A stretch of DNA of 64,000 bases from Hyphomicrobium sp. (GTDB lineage Bacteria; Pseudomonadota; Alphaproteobacteria; Rhizobiales; Hyphomicrobiaceae): contig PERI01000001.1 of assembly GCA_002928515.1 (NCBI GenBank), positions 434,001 through 498,000 on the forward strand, in the 5' to 3' direction. Below, piece by piece: positions 33,857-42,485 of this stretch; within the stretch, counting starts at the first letter, position 1; every line of letters begins with the position of its first letter. A model generated the notes under the pieces. It had not been told where the DNA came from and searched no databases. It was given only the letters and a program-made list of their open reading frames with translations. The translations under genes were made by a program, and so were the position numbers.

Positions 33857-34984
33857 TCATCGGGCCGTGTTAGTACTGAATTTCAAAAGCAAACCATCAA
33901 CATGACGTGCAAAATTAGCAAACGCAAAACGATTGAGGTCTGGGCTGGGCTTTGGCTGCATATCAGTCAATGCGTCGACTAACGCCGCAACCAGATCACC
34001 CTGATTATTGGGATTTATCAGACGTCCAATGCGGCCTTCCGCCAAAGCATCGACGCTTCCATCTAGATTGCCGCCGATAACAGGCAAGCCTGCGGCAGCA
34101 GCTTCTAAGAATACGATACCAAATCCTTCGCCTGTGCTGGGCATGGCGAACACATGAGCGCGCGCATAGTGATTTTGCAATTCGTGTTGTGGAACATGGC
34201 CAACAAATTCAATGCTCTCATGAACACCGATATTTTGTGCTAAGGTCATTAAACGCGCGCGATCATCTCCTTCGCCGATAATACGATATGTAGTGCCCGG
34301 TACTTTCGATAAAACCTTGGGCATCGCTGCGATGATGCGATCATGACCCTTGTAGCGCTCAGCCGTATTGAGACGCCCGACTGTAAGAATTGCTTTTTTG
34401 TCGTTGTTCGCGCCTTGGCGTAATCTCGTGCTAGGGATTCTAAGTGATGAAACACTTTCAGGAATGGCATTCGGTAAAACGTGTACGCGCTCGGGGTGAA
34501 TGGTTGACCATCCCAAAAGACGCTTGCGGGTATATCGACTGACTGATGTGATCAAGTGTGATGCTGCAACACTGCGTCGATGAGTAATTCGTGTTTCGTC
34601 CCACGCTTCAATGCCATGAACCTGCAACCATAATGGTTTGCGCTGTGCGTGTGCAATTGCGCATGCAAGTGGCGCCGTGTTTAAATGACCACAAAATATG
34701 ACATCGAATGATCGTCGCATTGCAAGAGCCAATGAGTGCGATATCCATAGCGCTCGATCGCTGCGTGGTTGCAGTTGAGTAATCTTTTCAGGTGTCATTG
34801 CGCCGAAAGTTCCGAAGCGCGGTAGCATCGTCACGTGCGCCACGCGATTTGACAACGACAGTGCTGACATTAGATCTTGATTATATCGCGCTATGCCACC
34901 GTTCGCCCCGTAACCGTCGGTGACGAGCGCTAGAATATTCAGGATCTCAGTCTTTGATCCACTCGGATGACTACACTGAAGCAA
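33857..34984 (-). CDS. Family 4 glycosyltransferase
   Basis: 375 residues if it starts at the TTG at 34984, which overlaps the asnB stop by 14 bases; no ATG precedes the conserved N-terminus. NILALVTDGYGANGGIARYNQDLMSALS gives the glycine-rich acceptor loop, and FDVIFCGHLNTAPLACAIAHAQ follows. The donor half holds AILTVGRLNTAERYKGHDRIIAAM, YRIIGEGDDRARL, EFVGHVPQHELQNHYARAHVFAMPS and GEGFGIVFLEAAAAGLPVIGGN with E-x7-E. A standard retaining GT4 enzyme for repeat-unit assembly; donor and linkage unknown. Confidence 0.88.
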   Translation of the reverse strand: MLQCSHPSGSKTEILNILALVTDGYGANGGIARYNQDLMSALSLSNRVAHVTMLPRFGTFGAMTPEKITQLQPRSDRALWISHSLALAMRRSFDVIFCGHLNTAPLACAIAHAQRKPLWLQVHGIEAWDETRITHRRSVAASHLITSVSRYTRKRLLGWSTIHPERVHVLPNAIPESVSSLRIPSTRLRQGANNDKKAILTVGRLNTAERYKGHDRIIAAMPKVLSKVPGTTYRIIGEGDDRARLMTLAQNIGVHESIEFVGHVPQHELQNHYARAHVFAMPSTGEGFGIVFLEAAAAGLPVIGGNLDGSVDALAEGRIGRLINPNNQGDLVAALVDALTDMQPKPSPDLNRFAFANFARHVDGLLLKFSTNTAR

Positions 34985-36818
34985 CGCTATAAGCCCAACG
35001 ACGTGACCATGCGCAATGTGGCGCCGCTAACTGCGGAACATCGGAATAGGGCCTCAATCGACCGACGCCGTTTTGTAGCCAGCGAGATATTGGTGTTTTA
35101 AACCCTGTCTTGGCGCGTGATGTGACGGCCTTGGGCAATGGATGCTTTAGGCAGTTGGCGAGCAGCGCCTTGCCAGGCTTTGCAGAACCAAGAACGGTCC
35201 AAGGCGCGATGTCCGCCAGGAGTTGGGAGTCCACCAGGGGAACACGCACTTCCAGCCCGTGCGCCATACTTGCCCAATCGGTATCCCGAAGAAGCTGATT
35301 GCGCATATATAGTGACGACTCGAGTGCGGCTACTTTCGCAAACGAGCTTCTGGGCCGCGGGTGGAGTTCGGCGTCAATAAGCTCAAGCGGTGCCAGACGG
35401 GACAAGCCATCGCGTGCCATATCATGCGACATTACTTGTCCAAGCTCCCAGGGCATAAATAGCCCCCGACGCAGCAGATAAGCGCCAGCGTATGAACCGC
35501 CGAATTCGATCGCAGCAGAGAACTTTGAATTGATGCCGAATTTTGGCAAATCCATTGACGACAACGCGCGACGGGTAGCCTTGCCTAGGAAGGGCACGCT
35601 TGCAGGTGCTTTCAGCCAATTCACCCACCTCGGCAGGGACGTAAAAGAGGGATAGCCCCCGAACAGCTCGTCACCACCAAGTCCCGAAATTGCAACTTTC
35701 AGTCCAATCTCTCGCGCTGCTTTGCTGACAAACCATGTATTGAGACCATCGATTGTCGGTTGGTCCATTGCATCCATGATCAGCGGCAAGTCGTGACGGA
35801 ATTCTTTCTCGCAAACGACTCGCGTCGTGTGATGAGTTTGATAGTGGCGAGCAACCGCGTTTGCTATCGGAGCTTCGTCATCGACTCCGCCAACAAACTC
35901 GCCGAACGATAGCGTTACGGTCTGAATGTCGGCTTGGCCAGCTTCACGCATCAAGCCGACTAGAGCAGTTGAATCTATTCCGGCTGACAAAAATGCTCCG
36001 ACCGGTACATCGGCTACTAAGTGGCGTCTGACCGATTGACGTAGCGCATCGCCAAGGGACTCATTTGTAGTCTTCGACGTCGGTATCAGCGATGGTTTTG
36101 CCAAGCGGCTTTCGGTTTCGGCGTAAGTCTGTGCAACGGAGAAGTATTTTTTAGGCACTGTGGGCCCTAATTCCGTAACGATCATCGAATGCCCGGCGGG
36201 GAGCGATCGAATTTGTAGGTAGGTTGTGAACGGTTCCGGTACGCTACCCAGTAAATAATATCCGGCCCATCCTGCCGGTTCTGGTTCCCGGGAAACACCT
36301 CCGCCTGCCAATAGCGCCTTGACTTGAGAAGCAAAGCGAATCGTCCAGCCATCGTTAGCATAATAGAGTGGTTTGATTCCGTAGGGGTCGCGGGCAAGAA
36401 AAAGCTTCTTGCGCTTGGCGTCCCAGATGACAAAGGCAAACATGCCCTTCAGATCACCGAGCATATCTGCGCCTTTTTCGGCGTAAAGCTGCAAAAGTAT
36501 CTCGGTATCCGATTGAGTTCGAAAAATTCGTCCGCGCGCTTCAAGTTGATTGCGTAGCTCGCGATAATTATAAATTTCGCCATTGAATGTCACGACAAGA
36601 GAACCATCCTCGCTCATCATGGGCTGCCCGGCGGCGCCTGACAAATCAATGATCGAAAGACGCCGATGGCCGAATCCGACGCGGCCATCATCGGCGATCC
36701 AAACGCCTGCGCCGTCCGGGCCGCGCGCGGCCATATAATCGCGCGTTTGCTCGAGTTCGTTTCGGTCTATGGGATTTGCAGCGTAGTGATACGCAAAAAT
36801 GCCGTTTATGCCGCACAT
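34971..36818 (-). CDS. asnB: Asparagine synthase (glutamine-hydrolysing), polysaccharide-locus type
   Basis: 615 residues. The N-terminal glutaminase domain is intact: MCGINGIFAYHY with Cys2 as nucleophile, then RGPDGAGVWI, GHRRLSIIDLS and FNGEIYNYRELRNQLE. The synthetase domain carries the PP-loop VGAFLSAGIDSTALVGL, ISGLGGDELFGGYPSF and ASMAHGLEVRVPLVDSQL. AsnB homologues in O-antigen and capsule loci amidate sugar carboxylates, such as uronic acids (WbpS-type), rather than make asparagine; that is the likely role here. It is the first gene of the long minus-strand operon. Confidence 0.92.
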   Translation of the reverse strand: MCGINGIFAYHYAANPIDRNELEQTRDYMAARGPDGAGVWIADDGRVGFGHRRLSIIDLSGAAGQPMMSEDGSLVVTFNGEIYNYRELRNQLEARGRIFRTQSDTEILLQLYAEKGADMLGDLKGMFAFVIWDAKRKKLFLARDPYGIKPLYYANDGWTIRFASQVKALLAGGGVSREPEPAGWAGYYLLGSVPEPFTTYLQIRSLPAGHSMIVTELGPTVPKKYFSVAQTYAETESRLAKPSLIPTSKTTNESLGDALRQSVRRHLVADVPVGAFLSAGIDSTALVGLMREAGQADIQTVTLSFGEFVGGVDDEAPIANAVARHYQTHHTTRVVCEKEFRHDLPLIMDAMDQPTIDGLNTWFVSKAAREIGLKVAISGLGGDELFGGYPSFTSLPRWVNWLKAPASVPFLGKATRRALSSMDLPKFGINSKFSAAIEFGGSYAGAYLLRRGLFMPWELGQVMSHDMARDGLSRLAPLELIDAELHPRPRSSFAKVAALESSLYMRNQLLRDTDWASMAHGLEVRVPLVDSQLLADIAPWTVLGSAKPGKALLANCLKHPLPKAVTSRAKTGFKTPISRWLQNGVGRLRPYSDVPQLAAPHCAWSRRWAYSVASV

Positions 36819-36938
36819 ACAAACATTATGCCGAGCGCTGATGTCATTGCGAATTTATTTTTTTTGTAGGCCATTATCATCTGAGTGGGATGAGCGATAT
36901 GCTTTCGGCGCGCCGACACACATAGCTAGTGACGAGGA

Positions 36939-37298
36939 TCACTTGTGGCTTGTTCCCGACAGCAATGCATCAAAATAAGCAATGGTTATTTGTACGCTGT
37001 CTCTGAATTGTACCGTCGGTTTCCACCCTAGTAGTTCGCGTGCCCTGCTGATATCTGGATGTCGTTGCCGAGGGTCATCTTGTAGAAGTGGCTTGAAAGT
37101 GAGCTTCGACTTAGAACCCATTAGTTCTATGATAATTTCTGCGATTGACTTGATCGTGAATTCATTCTGGTTACCAAGATTAATTGTTCCGGTCACATCA
37201 GTCGAACTGCCCATGAGATGCACTAAGCCGTCGATCAAATCATCAACAATGCAGAACGATCGCGTCTGGCCGCCGTCGTCATAAATTACTGAGATAAA
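36939..37298 (-). pseudogene. C-terminal remnant of a UDP-glucuronate decarboxylase/NAD-dependent epimerase
   Basis: The minus-strand frame from 37298 to 36939 reads IYDDGGQTRSFCIVDDLIDGLVHLMG, then GTINLGNQNEFTIKSIAEIIIELMG and DDPRQRHPDISRARELLGWKPTVQF. These are the last roughly 115 residues of a UXS-type extended SDR. The NAD-binding domain and the Tyr-x-x-x-Lys site are absent, a stop (TAG) lies just upstream, and there is no good start codon, only an internal TTG. It is therefore a truncated gene. The DNA between it and the sugar transferase shows no more of the enzyme. Confidence 0.82.
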
Positions 37299-37485
37299 CT
37301 ATTCCGCGACGTCGATAGAGAATTGTCTACGGCTACCGCACTTCGGGTGACATCAATCCCCAAAGTCGTTGTCTTATATAGCATTAGCCATCGATTATGC
37401 GCAGTCCGGCATGCAAAGTGCTAACTTCACTCTTATTCTGGTTAATCTCACGTCTATGATGTTGGTTGTAAATTGGGCAGAACCA

Positions 37486-39096
37486 TTAGGTCGTTTGAAC
37501 CGAACTGGTTTGTGAACTGATACCCAGCAGCGATGTCGTTGCTTGGTCTGCTTCTGTGACGACATTGGAGGTCTGCTCGCGCGACGTTGAGGAATGCATC
37601 AGATCGTAACAGGCGCGCTTGATAGCGCCGAGATCGATGCGCTCGCCAAAAAGTGCAATCGGAACGGTACGCGCGAGAATTTCCAGATCGAGTTTCACTG
37701 AAGCATTGTTTACATACCAGACATCGAGCGCAGCCTTTTCGATAGCTGAGACTTGGCGTCCGCCGGTCACCTGTGCCCAGCCAGTGAGCCCTGGCCGAAT
37801 TGACATTCTTGCCGTGTAAGTAGCGGCTTGATCGATATGCAGTAACGGACGAGGTCCGACGAATGACATCTCACCAACTAGAATGTTCCAAAGTTGTGGG
37901 AGCTCGTCGAGGTGAGATGCTCGCAGAAATCGGCCAATCGCATTGAGCCGATTTTCATCGGGAATGCGATCGCCATTGCGGTCATGCGCATTGCCCATGG
38001 TCCTAAATTTGTAAAGCTTGAAGCGCTTGCCACCTACGCCTGGGCGATCTTGCCAAAAGATCGTCGGAACGCCGATTGTGAGCGCCACCAAGATTACCAA
38101 AAGCAGGAATAACGGAGCCAAACAAACCAGCAGAATTCCAGCTGCGACAGCATCTATCATTCGTTTCTGTCGCCACATAGGGCTATGTAGATTGGTCGCT
38201 CGCGTTTCTGTCATTAAAGCTGTCGCCGAAAATTCGGGCATTATGGTGGACTGCTGGGACGCTTCCAATGGACGCGTATGATCAAATGGCGCCTGTCCGA
38301 TGTAGCTTGGTCGGAAGCCGAGGTGGCTCGGCAAATACTCAATATCGATGCTGGACGTATTCTCGATATCTCTTAGCTCGTCTTGCAGCCGACGAGGGAG
38401 ATCTTGGAATGGAAGTGCCACCACAATGCTGTTCACGAACACACCGTGCACCGAGAGTTGCTTGAGTAAGCTCGGCAAATGCTCCTGAATTCCAAAAATT
38501 TGATTTTGAGAGATCAATTTGCCAGCGTGAGTGTCCTCGTGTGCTACGATTCCAGCGATGCGAATGCTGTCCTGACCGAATTCTGCAACGGCGCGGAGAT
38601 AAAGGACGGTCAGAGTAGTTAGCCCAACAACCAGCACACCTTTTGGAGGTGCAGGTATGGCCTGCCCAACTTGATGGTTTTGACGTGACTTGTGATCACT
38701 AATTGAAGTATGGCGCCGAACGAAGAGAATGCGCGCGGAGATGCGAACTCCGATCAGCATGCAGACCGCCAAAAGTGCTTGCAAAATCGGTACTGATCGC
38801 GAAATACCTTCCATGCGATTGTAGGTGAAGGTCATTATCGTTGCGATCACAATGGTGCAGCCGATGGCGATGACGACGCGGACATAGTCAGTCATGACGC
38901 TGTATCGCCAGAACGCGCGATCTAGACCAAGTGCAATGTTGATCGGTATAGCAACGATCAGACACACAACGAGAAACGGTGTGAGCTCAGCTAGCTTGAC
39001 GACATCCAAAACTAGATTTTCGCGCAATATAAGCGCCAAGATGGTTGCTAGGCCGAGCAAGGCCAAGTCAAACCCTAAATACGCAAACCTACGCAT
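37486..39096 (-). CDS. Polyprenyl-phosphate hexose-1-phosphate transferase (WbaP/WcaJ-type initiating sugar transferase)
   Basis: 536 residues from the ATG at 39096, preceded by GGTGAG; the frame stays open to 39192. Four N-terminal membrane segments and a Rossmann-like central domain (GVLVVGLTTLTVLYLRAVAE) come before the catalytic bacterial sugar transferase domain. The latter begins RQKRMIDAVAAGILLVCLAPL, continues FWQDRPGVGGKRFKLYKFRTM, then HLDELPQLWNILVGEMSFVGPRPLL and SIRPGLTGWAQVTGGR. It transfers hexose-1-phosphate from a UDP-sugar to undecaprenyl phosphate, the first step of repeat-unit synthesis. It stands apart from the main operon, separated by the decayed epimerase. Confidence 0.93.
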   Translation of the reverse strand: MRRFAYLGFDLALLGLATILALILRENLVLDVVKLAELTPFLVVCLIVAIPINIALGLDRAFWRYSVMTDYVRVVIAIGCTIVIATIMTFTYNRMEGISRSVPILQALLAVCMLIGVRISARILFVRRHTSISDHKSRQNHQVGQAIPAPPKGVLVVGLTTLTVLYLRAVAEFGQDSIRIAGIVAHEDTHAGKLISQNQIFGIQEHLPSLLKQLSVHGVFVNSIVVALPFQDLPRRLQDELRDIENTSSIDIEYLPSHLGFRPSYIGQAPFDHTRPLEASQQSTIMPEFSATALMTETRATNLHSPMWRQKRMIDAVAAGILLVCLAPLFLLLVILVALTIGVPTIFWQDRPGVGGKRFKLYKFRTMGNAHDRNGDRIPDENRLNAIGRFLRASHLDELPQLWNILVGEMSFVGPRPLLHIDQAATYTARMSIRPGLTGWAQVTGGRQVSAIEKAALDVWYVNNASVKLDLEILARTVPIALFGERIDLGAIKRACYDLMHSSTSREQTSNVVTEADQATTSLLGISSQTSSVQTT

Positions 39097-39725
39097 ATTA
39101 CTCACCGAAACACAAATTTGGCCCTCGACAACGCCCTGAGAGCCAATCCCGCCTGCCGTACAAAGTAACTCGCCACTTAAACTCAGACGCAACAGTATGT
39201 TTGGGTTTTAACGACGCAGCTAACTTAAGAACTTATTACCTTTAACATTCTAATTATAAATGACGGTATTTACAATCCGCTAGGATGTTTACCGAATTTG
39301 TTTTCTTAGACTCAGTTTATTGTCTTGCGGCTCCGTTAACTATAAATTACGCACTTTCATTCTCAGAATAACGCCTAAAATTCGCGCAGCACTTGATCGT
39401 TGTTTTCAAGTCAACAGCGTCATGATCCTTAGCCACTGATTGAAGGCTGGAGTGAACTAAAGGGCCTATATCCAGCTCGGCGTGGAAGCACTTGGATTGA
39501 TGCACATCTCACGGAGCTCATTGTCGAGCGTTTGAGTGAGCCAGAAGCGGCGCACCAAAAAGACTTACAACATGGTTGTCGACAGAACATCTCATGAGCC
39601 GAGATAATTGCCAGTATCTTACCCATCACAGTAGCTTTAAAAAGACTATGAACAAACGGACCGGCAGCGGACGTACGCAGAGTCGTTCGATCGTTTATGC
39701 CGCGTACTGACTTGGTAATAAGCTG
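39097..39725. other. AT-rich intergenic region, probable promoter zone, with one coding-like fragment
   Basis: 629 bases between two divergent genes. The part nearest the sugar transferase (about 39180-39370) is AT-rich and would suit promoters for the polysaccharide genes, but no clear -35/-10 pair was picked out. At 39433-39594 the plus strand has 54 sense codons (PLIEGWSELKGLYPARRGS ... WIDAHLTELIVERLSE) bounded by a TAG upstream and TGA downstream. It has no start codon and may be a gene remnant of unknown origin. Confidence 0.4.
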
Positions 39726-40733
39726 ATGAAATCTTATCTTCTGAAAAATGGCTTTGGCATTGAGAATTTGGCCATGGAAGATGCCCCGCAGCCTAAGCCA
39801 AGTGCCGGCCAAGCATTGATAAAAATGCGCGCGTGGTCGCTTAACTATCGTGATCTGCTGGTCGTTCGCGGCATCTATAAGCCAAACCTCCAATTTCCGT
39901 TTCAAATGATTTCAGACGGCGTCGGCGAAGTGGTGTCTGTAGGTTCGGGCGTCACGCGCGTGAAGCCAGGCGACCGCGTATCAGGCGCTTTTATGCAGAC
40001 ATGGATCGAGGGCGGGCCGAGCGACGAAAAATCTGCAAGCGCATTAGGTGGTGATATTCCAGGGTTGGCTGCTGAGTATGTAGTGCTCGATGCAGAGGGC
40101 TTGGTTCTTGTTCCTGAGCAGCTAACGGACGAAGAGGCAGCGTCGCTGCCATGCGCGGCCGTTACGGCTTGGAATGCTTTGGTGACTGAAGGCAAGCTGA
40201 CTGCAGGACAAACCGTGCTTGTGCAGGGCACCGGCGGCGTTTCAATTTTTGCACTTCAGTTTGCGAAAATGCTGGGCGCGAAAGTGATTGCGACTTCGAG
40301 CAGTGATGAAAAGCTGGCGCGTGTGCGCTCGCTCGGCGCGGACGAGACCATCAATTACAAGTCCACGCCGGAGTGGGGCAAACGCGTGCAGGAGCTGACG
40401 GGCGGCAAGGGTGTCGATCATGTTGTTGAAGTAGGTGGTGCTGGTACACTCGGCCAGTCATTGATTGCAGTGCGCACGGGTGGACGCATCAGTATGATCG
40501 GTGTTTTGACGGGTGGAGGTGCCGACACCGTGCCGATCCTGATGAAGTCAGTCACCGTTCAAGGCATTTTTGTTGGCAGTCGTTCGATGTTTGAAGCGAT
40601 GAACGCCGCGATATCGCACAATCGCATGAAGCCGGTGATCGACGACCATACATTTGAGTTTTCGCAATTTCCCGATGCGCTGCGCTACATGGAGAGTGGA
40701 AAACATTTCGGGAAGATTGTGATGCGGATTTAA
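39726..40733 (+). CDS. NAD(P)-dependent MDR-family oxidoreductase (quinone-oxidoreductase/alcohol-dehydrogenase-like)
   Basis: 335 residues. The N-terminal GroES-like domain has AWSLNYRDLLVVRGIY and ISDGVGEVVSVGSGVTRVKPGDRV; the Rossmann domain has AAVTAWNALVTEGKLTAGQTVLVQGTGGVSIFALQFAKMLGAKVIATSS. The catalytic and structural zinc cysteines of classical alcohol dehydrogenases are absent, which points to the zinc-free quinone-oxidoreductase-like branch. It is a common chromosomal enzyme of unclear substrate. No link to the polysaccharide genes is evident. Confidence 0.88.
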   Translation: MKSYLLKNGFGIENLAMEDAPQPKPSAGQALIKMRAWSLNYRDLLVVRGIYKPNLQFPFQMISDGVGEVVSVGSGVTRVKPGDRVSGAFMQTWIEGGPSDEKSASALGGDIPGLAAEYVVLDAEGLVLVPEQLTDEEAASLPCAAVTAWNALVTEGKLTAGQTVLVQGTGGVSIFALQFAKMLGAKVIATSSSDEKLARVRSLGADETINYKSTPEWGKRVQELTGGKGVDHVVEVGGAGTLGQSLIAVRTGGRISMIGVLTGGGADTVPILMKSVTVQGIFVGSRSMFEAMNAAISHNRMKPVIDDHTFEFSQFPDALRYMESGKHFGKIVMRI

Positions 40734-40947
40734 TTATCTAGCACATCGCGATGGACTAATGACCAATCGTTCCGGATGCTTGCCAGCATTTGCAAAGAAC
40801 GAGTGGTCAAAACCTGTGGATTATGAAGTATTCACCGAGACTGTTTCGGTTCGGTTGCGTCCTCTCATGATATATTTTTTTGTGTAACCGATGAGAGTGT
40901 TTAAGTTCGACGCGTGGATTTCATAAATATTGATTTGGGTACGTTGC

Positions 40948-42261
40948 ATGAAGCGCAAGGCTGACTATCGGCGCGTGCGTGACTGGTGCAAGTCGCGCGT
41001 AAGGCTCGTACGGTCTAATATTATAAGAAACAACACGAGCGCATGCGTCATCGGTGTGACTGGGAGCAGCGCAAAATCGACAACAACGTTGTTGCTTGCG
41101 CATATTTTAAGTGGCGCATCGCAGGTCAGATGCACGCCGCTCTCAAATGGAATATCTGCAGTGACAAAGTCGCTAATCGCGCTTAGGCATGACGATCAGT
41201 TTCTTGTTGCTGAAGCAGGTGCGGAAAAGCCGGGCGATATCGATATTATCGCGCGGGCTTTAAGGCCAGATGTTGCCGTTGTCACGCTTGTTGCGCTTGA
41301 ACATAAATCTGCATTCCATTCGACGAACATGATTATGCATGAAAAATCGCATTTAGTTTGTGCGGTTCAGCCGGGTGGTTTTGTAGTTCTCAATAAAGAT
41401 GATCCATTAGTCATGCAGATGTCTGAGCGCACGTCTCAGCGCGTTGTCACTTTTGGTCGAAGTGCGCAGTCCATATACAGAGCCGACAACATAAACGGAC
41501 ATTTTCCTCAGCTTCTATCGCTTGAAATTAAGTCGGGTAATAGAACTTTGCAACTATCGAGCAAATTTGTCGGCGAGCATTTTTGGCTTCCTATCGCAGC
41601 AGCTACAGCGACCGCCATTGAACTCGGTATATCGCCGGAAATAATTGCTGAACGTGTCGCTAGCTTCGAACCGGTATTCGGGCGCTGTAGCGTCATGTCA
41701 GTTCCTAATGGTCCTTCATTCGTGTTCGATTGCGTAAAGGCGCCGTGGCATTCTTTGCAATTGGCGTTCAACATTATTGAGAAAGGACAGGCTGTTCGAA
41801 AGCGAATTGTTCTAGGGCATCTATCGGACTACAAAGGAAATAATAAGAAGTATCATTATGCTTATGTTATGGCGCGTAACATCGCCGATGAAGTCATTTT
41901 CGTCGGCAATCATGCGCATCGCTCAAAAGCTTCGATTGCTGATCGTGAGAATGGTCGTTTCAAGGAATTTGATTCAGCGAAACAAGCTGCTGAATATATT
42001 TCTCGTACATCTATAGAAGGTGAACTTATTTTATTGAAAGGATCGAAAGATCTTCATTTAGAGCGCATAGCTTTAGCCTGCATGAACAACGTCAATTGCT
42101 GGGCGACAGCATGCGGTAAATCTCGTGATTGCGTGGAGTGTGGACTTTATGAAATGCCATTTGCCGATAGTCATTCTCGACTTTCATCAGTGCGTACGAA
42201 AGTCTTTGGATATAAGCGGGACAAACGCGCGGCACAAAAAAGCAGTGCTGACGCCATGTAG
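40948..42261 (+). CDS. Mur ligase family protein (MurF-like) with C-terminal cysteine cluster
   Basis: 437 residues from the ATG at 40948 (a TTG lies 18 bases upstream). The ATP-binding loop is CVIGVTGSSAKSTTTLLLAH, close to the Mur-ligase GTxGKT, and the central domain has FLVAEAGAEKPGDIDIIARAL, VVTLVALEHKSAFHS with the conserved His, and GFVVLNKDDPLVMQM. The C-terminal domain has FVFDCVKAPWHSLQLAF, RIVLGHLSDYKGNNKKYHYAYVMA and LLKGSKDLHLERIALA, matching MurF-type ligases. It then ends in a Cys-x4-Cys-x5-Cys-x2-Cys cluster (CWATACGKSRDCVEC), a likely metal site. It is not in a cell-wall cluster, so ATP-dependent amide ligation to something other than the UDP-MurNAc peptide is possible. Confidence 0.8.
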   Translation: MKRKADYRRVRDWCKSRVRLVRSNIIRNNTSACVIGVTGSSAKSTTTLLLAHILSGASQVRCTPLSNGISAVTKSLIALRHDDQFLVAEAGAEKPGDIDIIARALRPDVAVVTLVALEHKSAFHSTNMIMHEKSHLVCAVQPGGFVVLNKDDPLVMQMSERTSQRVVTFGRSAQSIYRADNINGHFPQLLSLEIKSGNRTLQLSSKFVGEHFWLPIAAATATAIELGISPEIIAERVASFEPVFGRCSVMSVPNGPSFVFDCVKAPWHSLQLAFNIIEKGQAVRKRIVLGHLSDYKGNNKKYHYAYVMARNIADEVIFVGNHAHRSKASIADRENGRFKEFDSAKQAAEYISRTSIEGELILLKGSKDLHLERIALACMNNVNCWATACGKSRDCVECGLYEMPFADSHSRLSSVRTKVFGYKRDKRAAQKSSADAM

Positions 42262-42281
42262 TTTGATTTGAGTTTTAGTGT

Positions 42282-42358
42282 TGGTAGCGGGAGGCGGACT
42301 TGAACCGCCGACCTAAGGATTATGAGACCTTCGCTCTAACCACCTGAGCTATCCCGCC
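42282..42358 (-). tRNA. tRNA-Met (anticodon CAT, elongator type)
   Basis: 77 bases including an encoded CCA. The minus strand starts GGCGGGATAGCTCAG, folds into all four arms, and has the anticodon loop CTCATAA and the T arm GGCGG-TTCAAGT-CCGCC. The acceptor stem ends in a G-T pair. The anticodon stem AAGGT/TCCTT has a T-T mismatch next to the loop (31:39). The body resembles elongator Met tRNAs rather than the lysidine-type Ile tRNA or the initiator. It sits between convergent protein genes at the end of the polysaccharide region. Confidence 0.93.
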
Positions 42359-42485
42359 AAACGCTCGAGCCTCGGCTCAGCATGCCCGTCTATAGGTACC
42401 AGCTAGGGACACGTCAACAGACTGAAATGTCTTGGACGCCACAGCGCCAATTCGCGCACCGACAAAGCCAGTTTTATACAGTGGG

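Noticed and set aside
39429-39905. 158-codon minus-strand frame
   Set aside because: Most of its N-terminal part lies opposite the oxidoreductase gene, and it shows no motif.
42282-42358. tRNA-Met as an integration site bounding the polysaccharide region
   Set aside because: No integrase gene and no duplicate of the tRNA 3' end was seen in the window.
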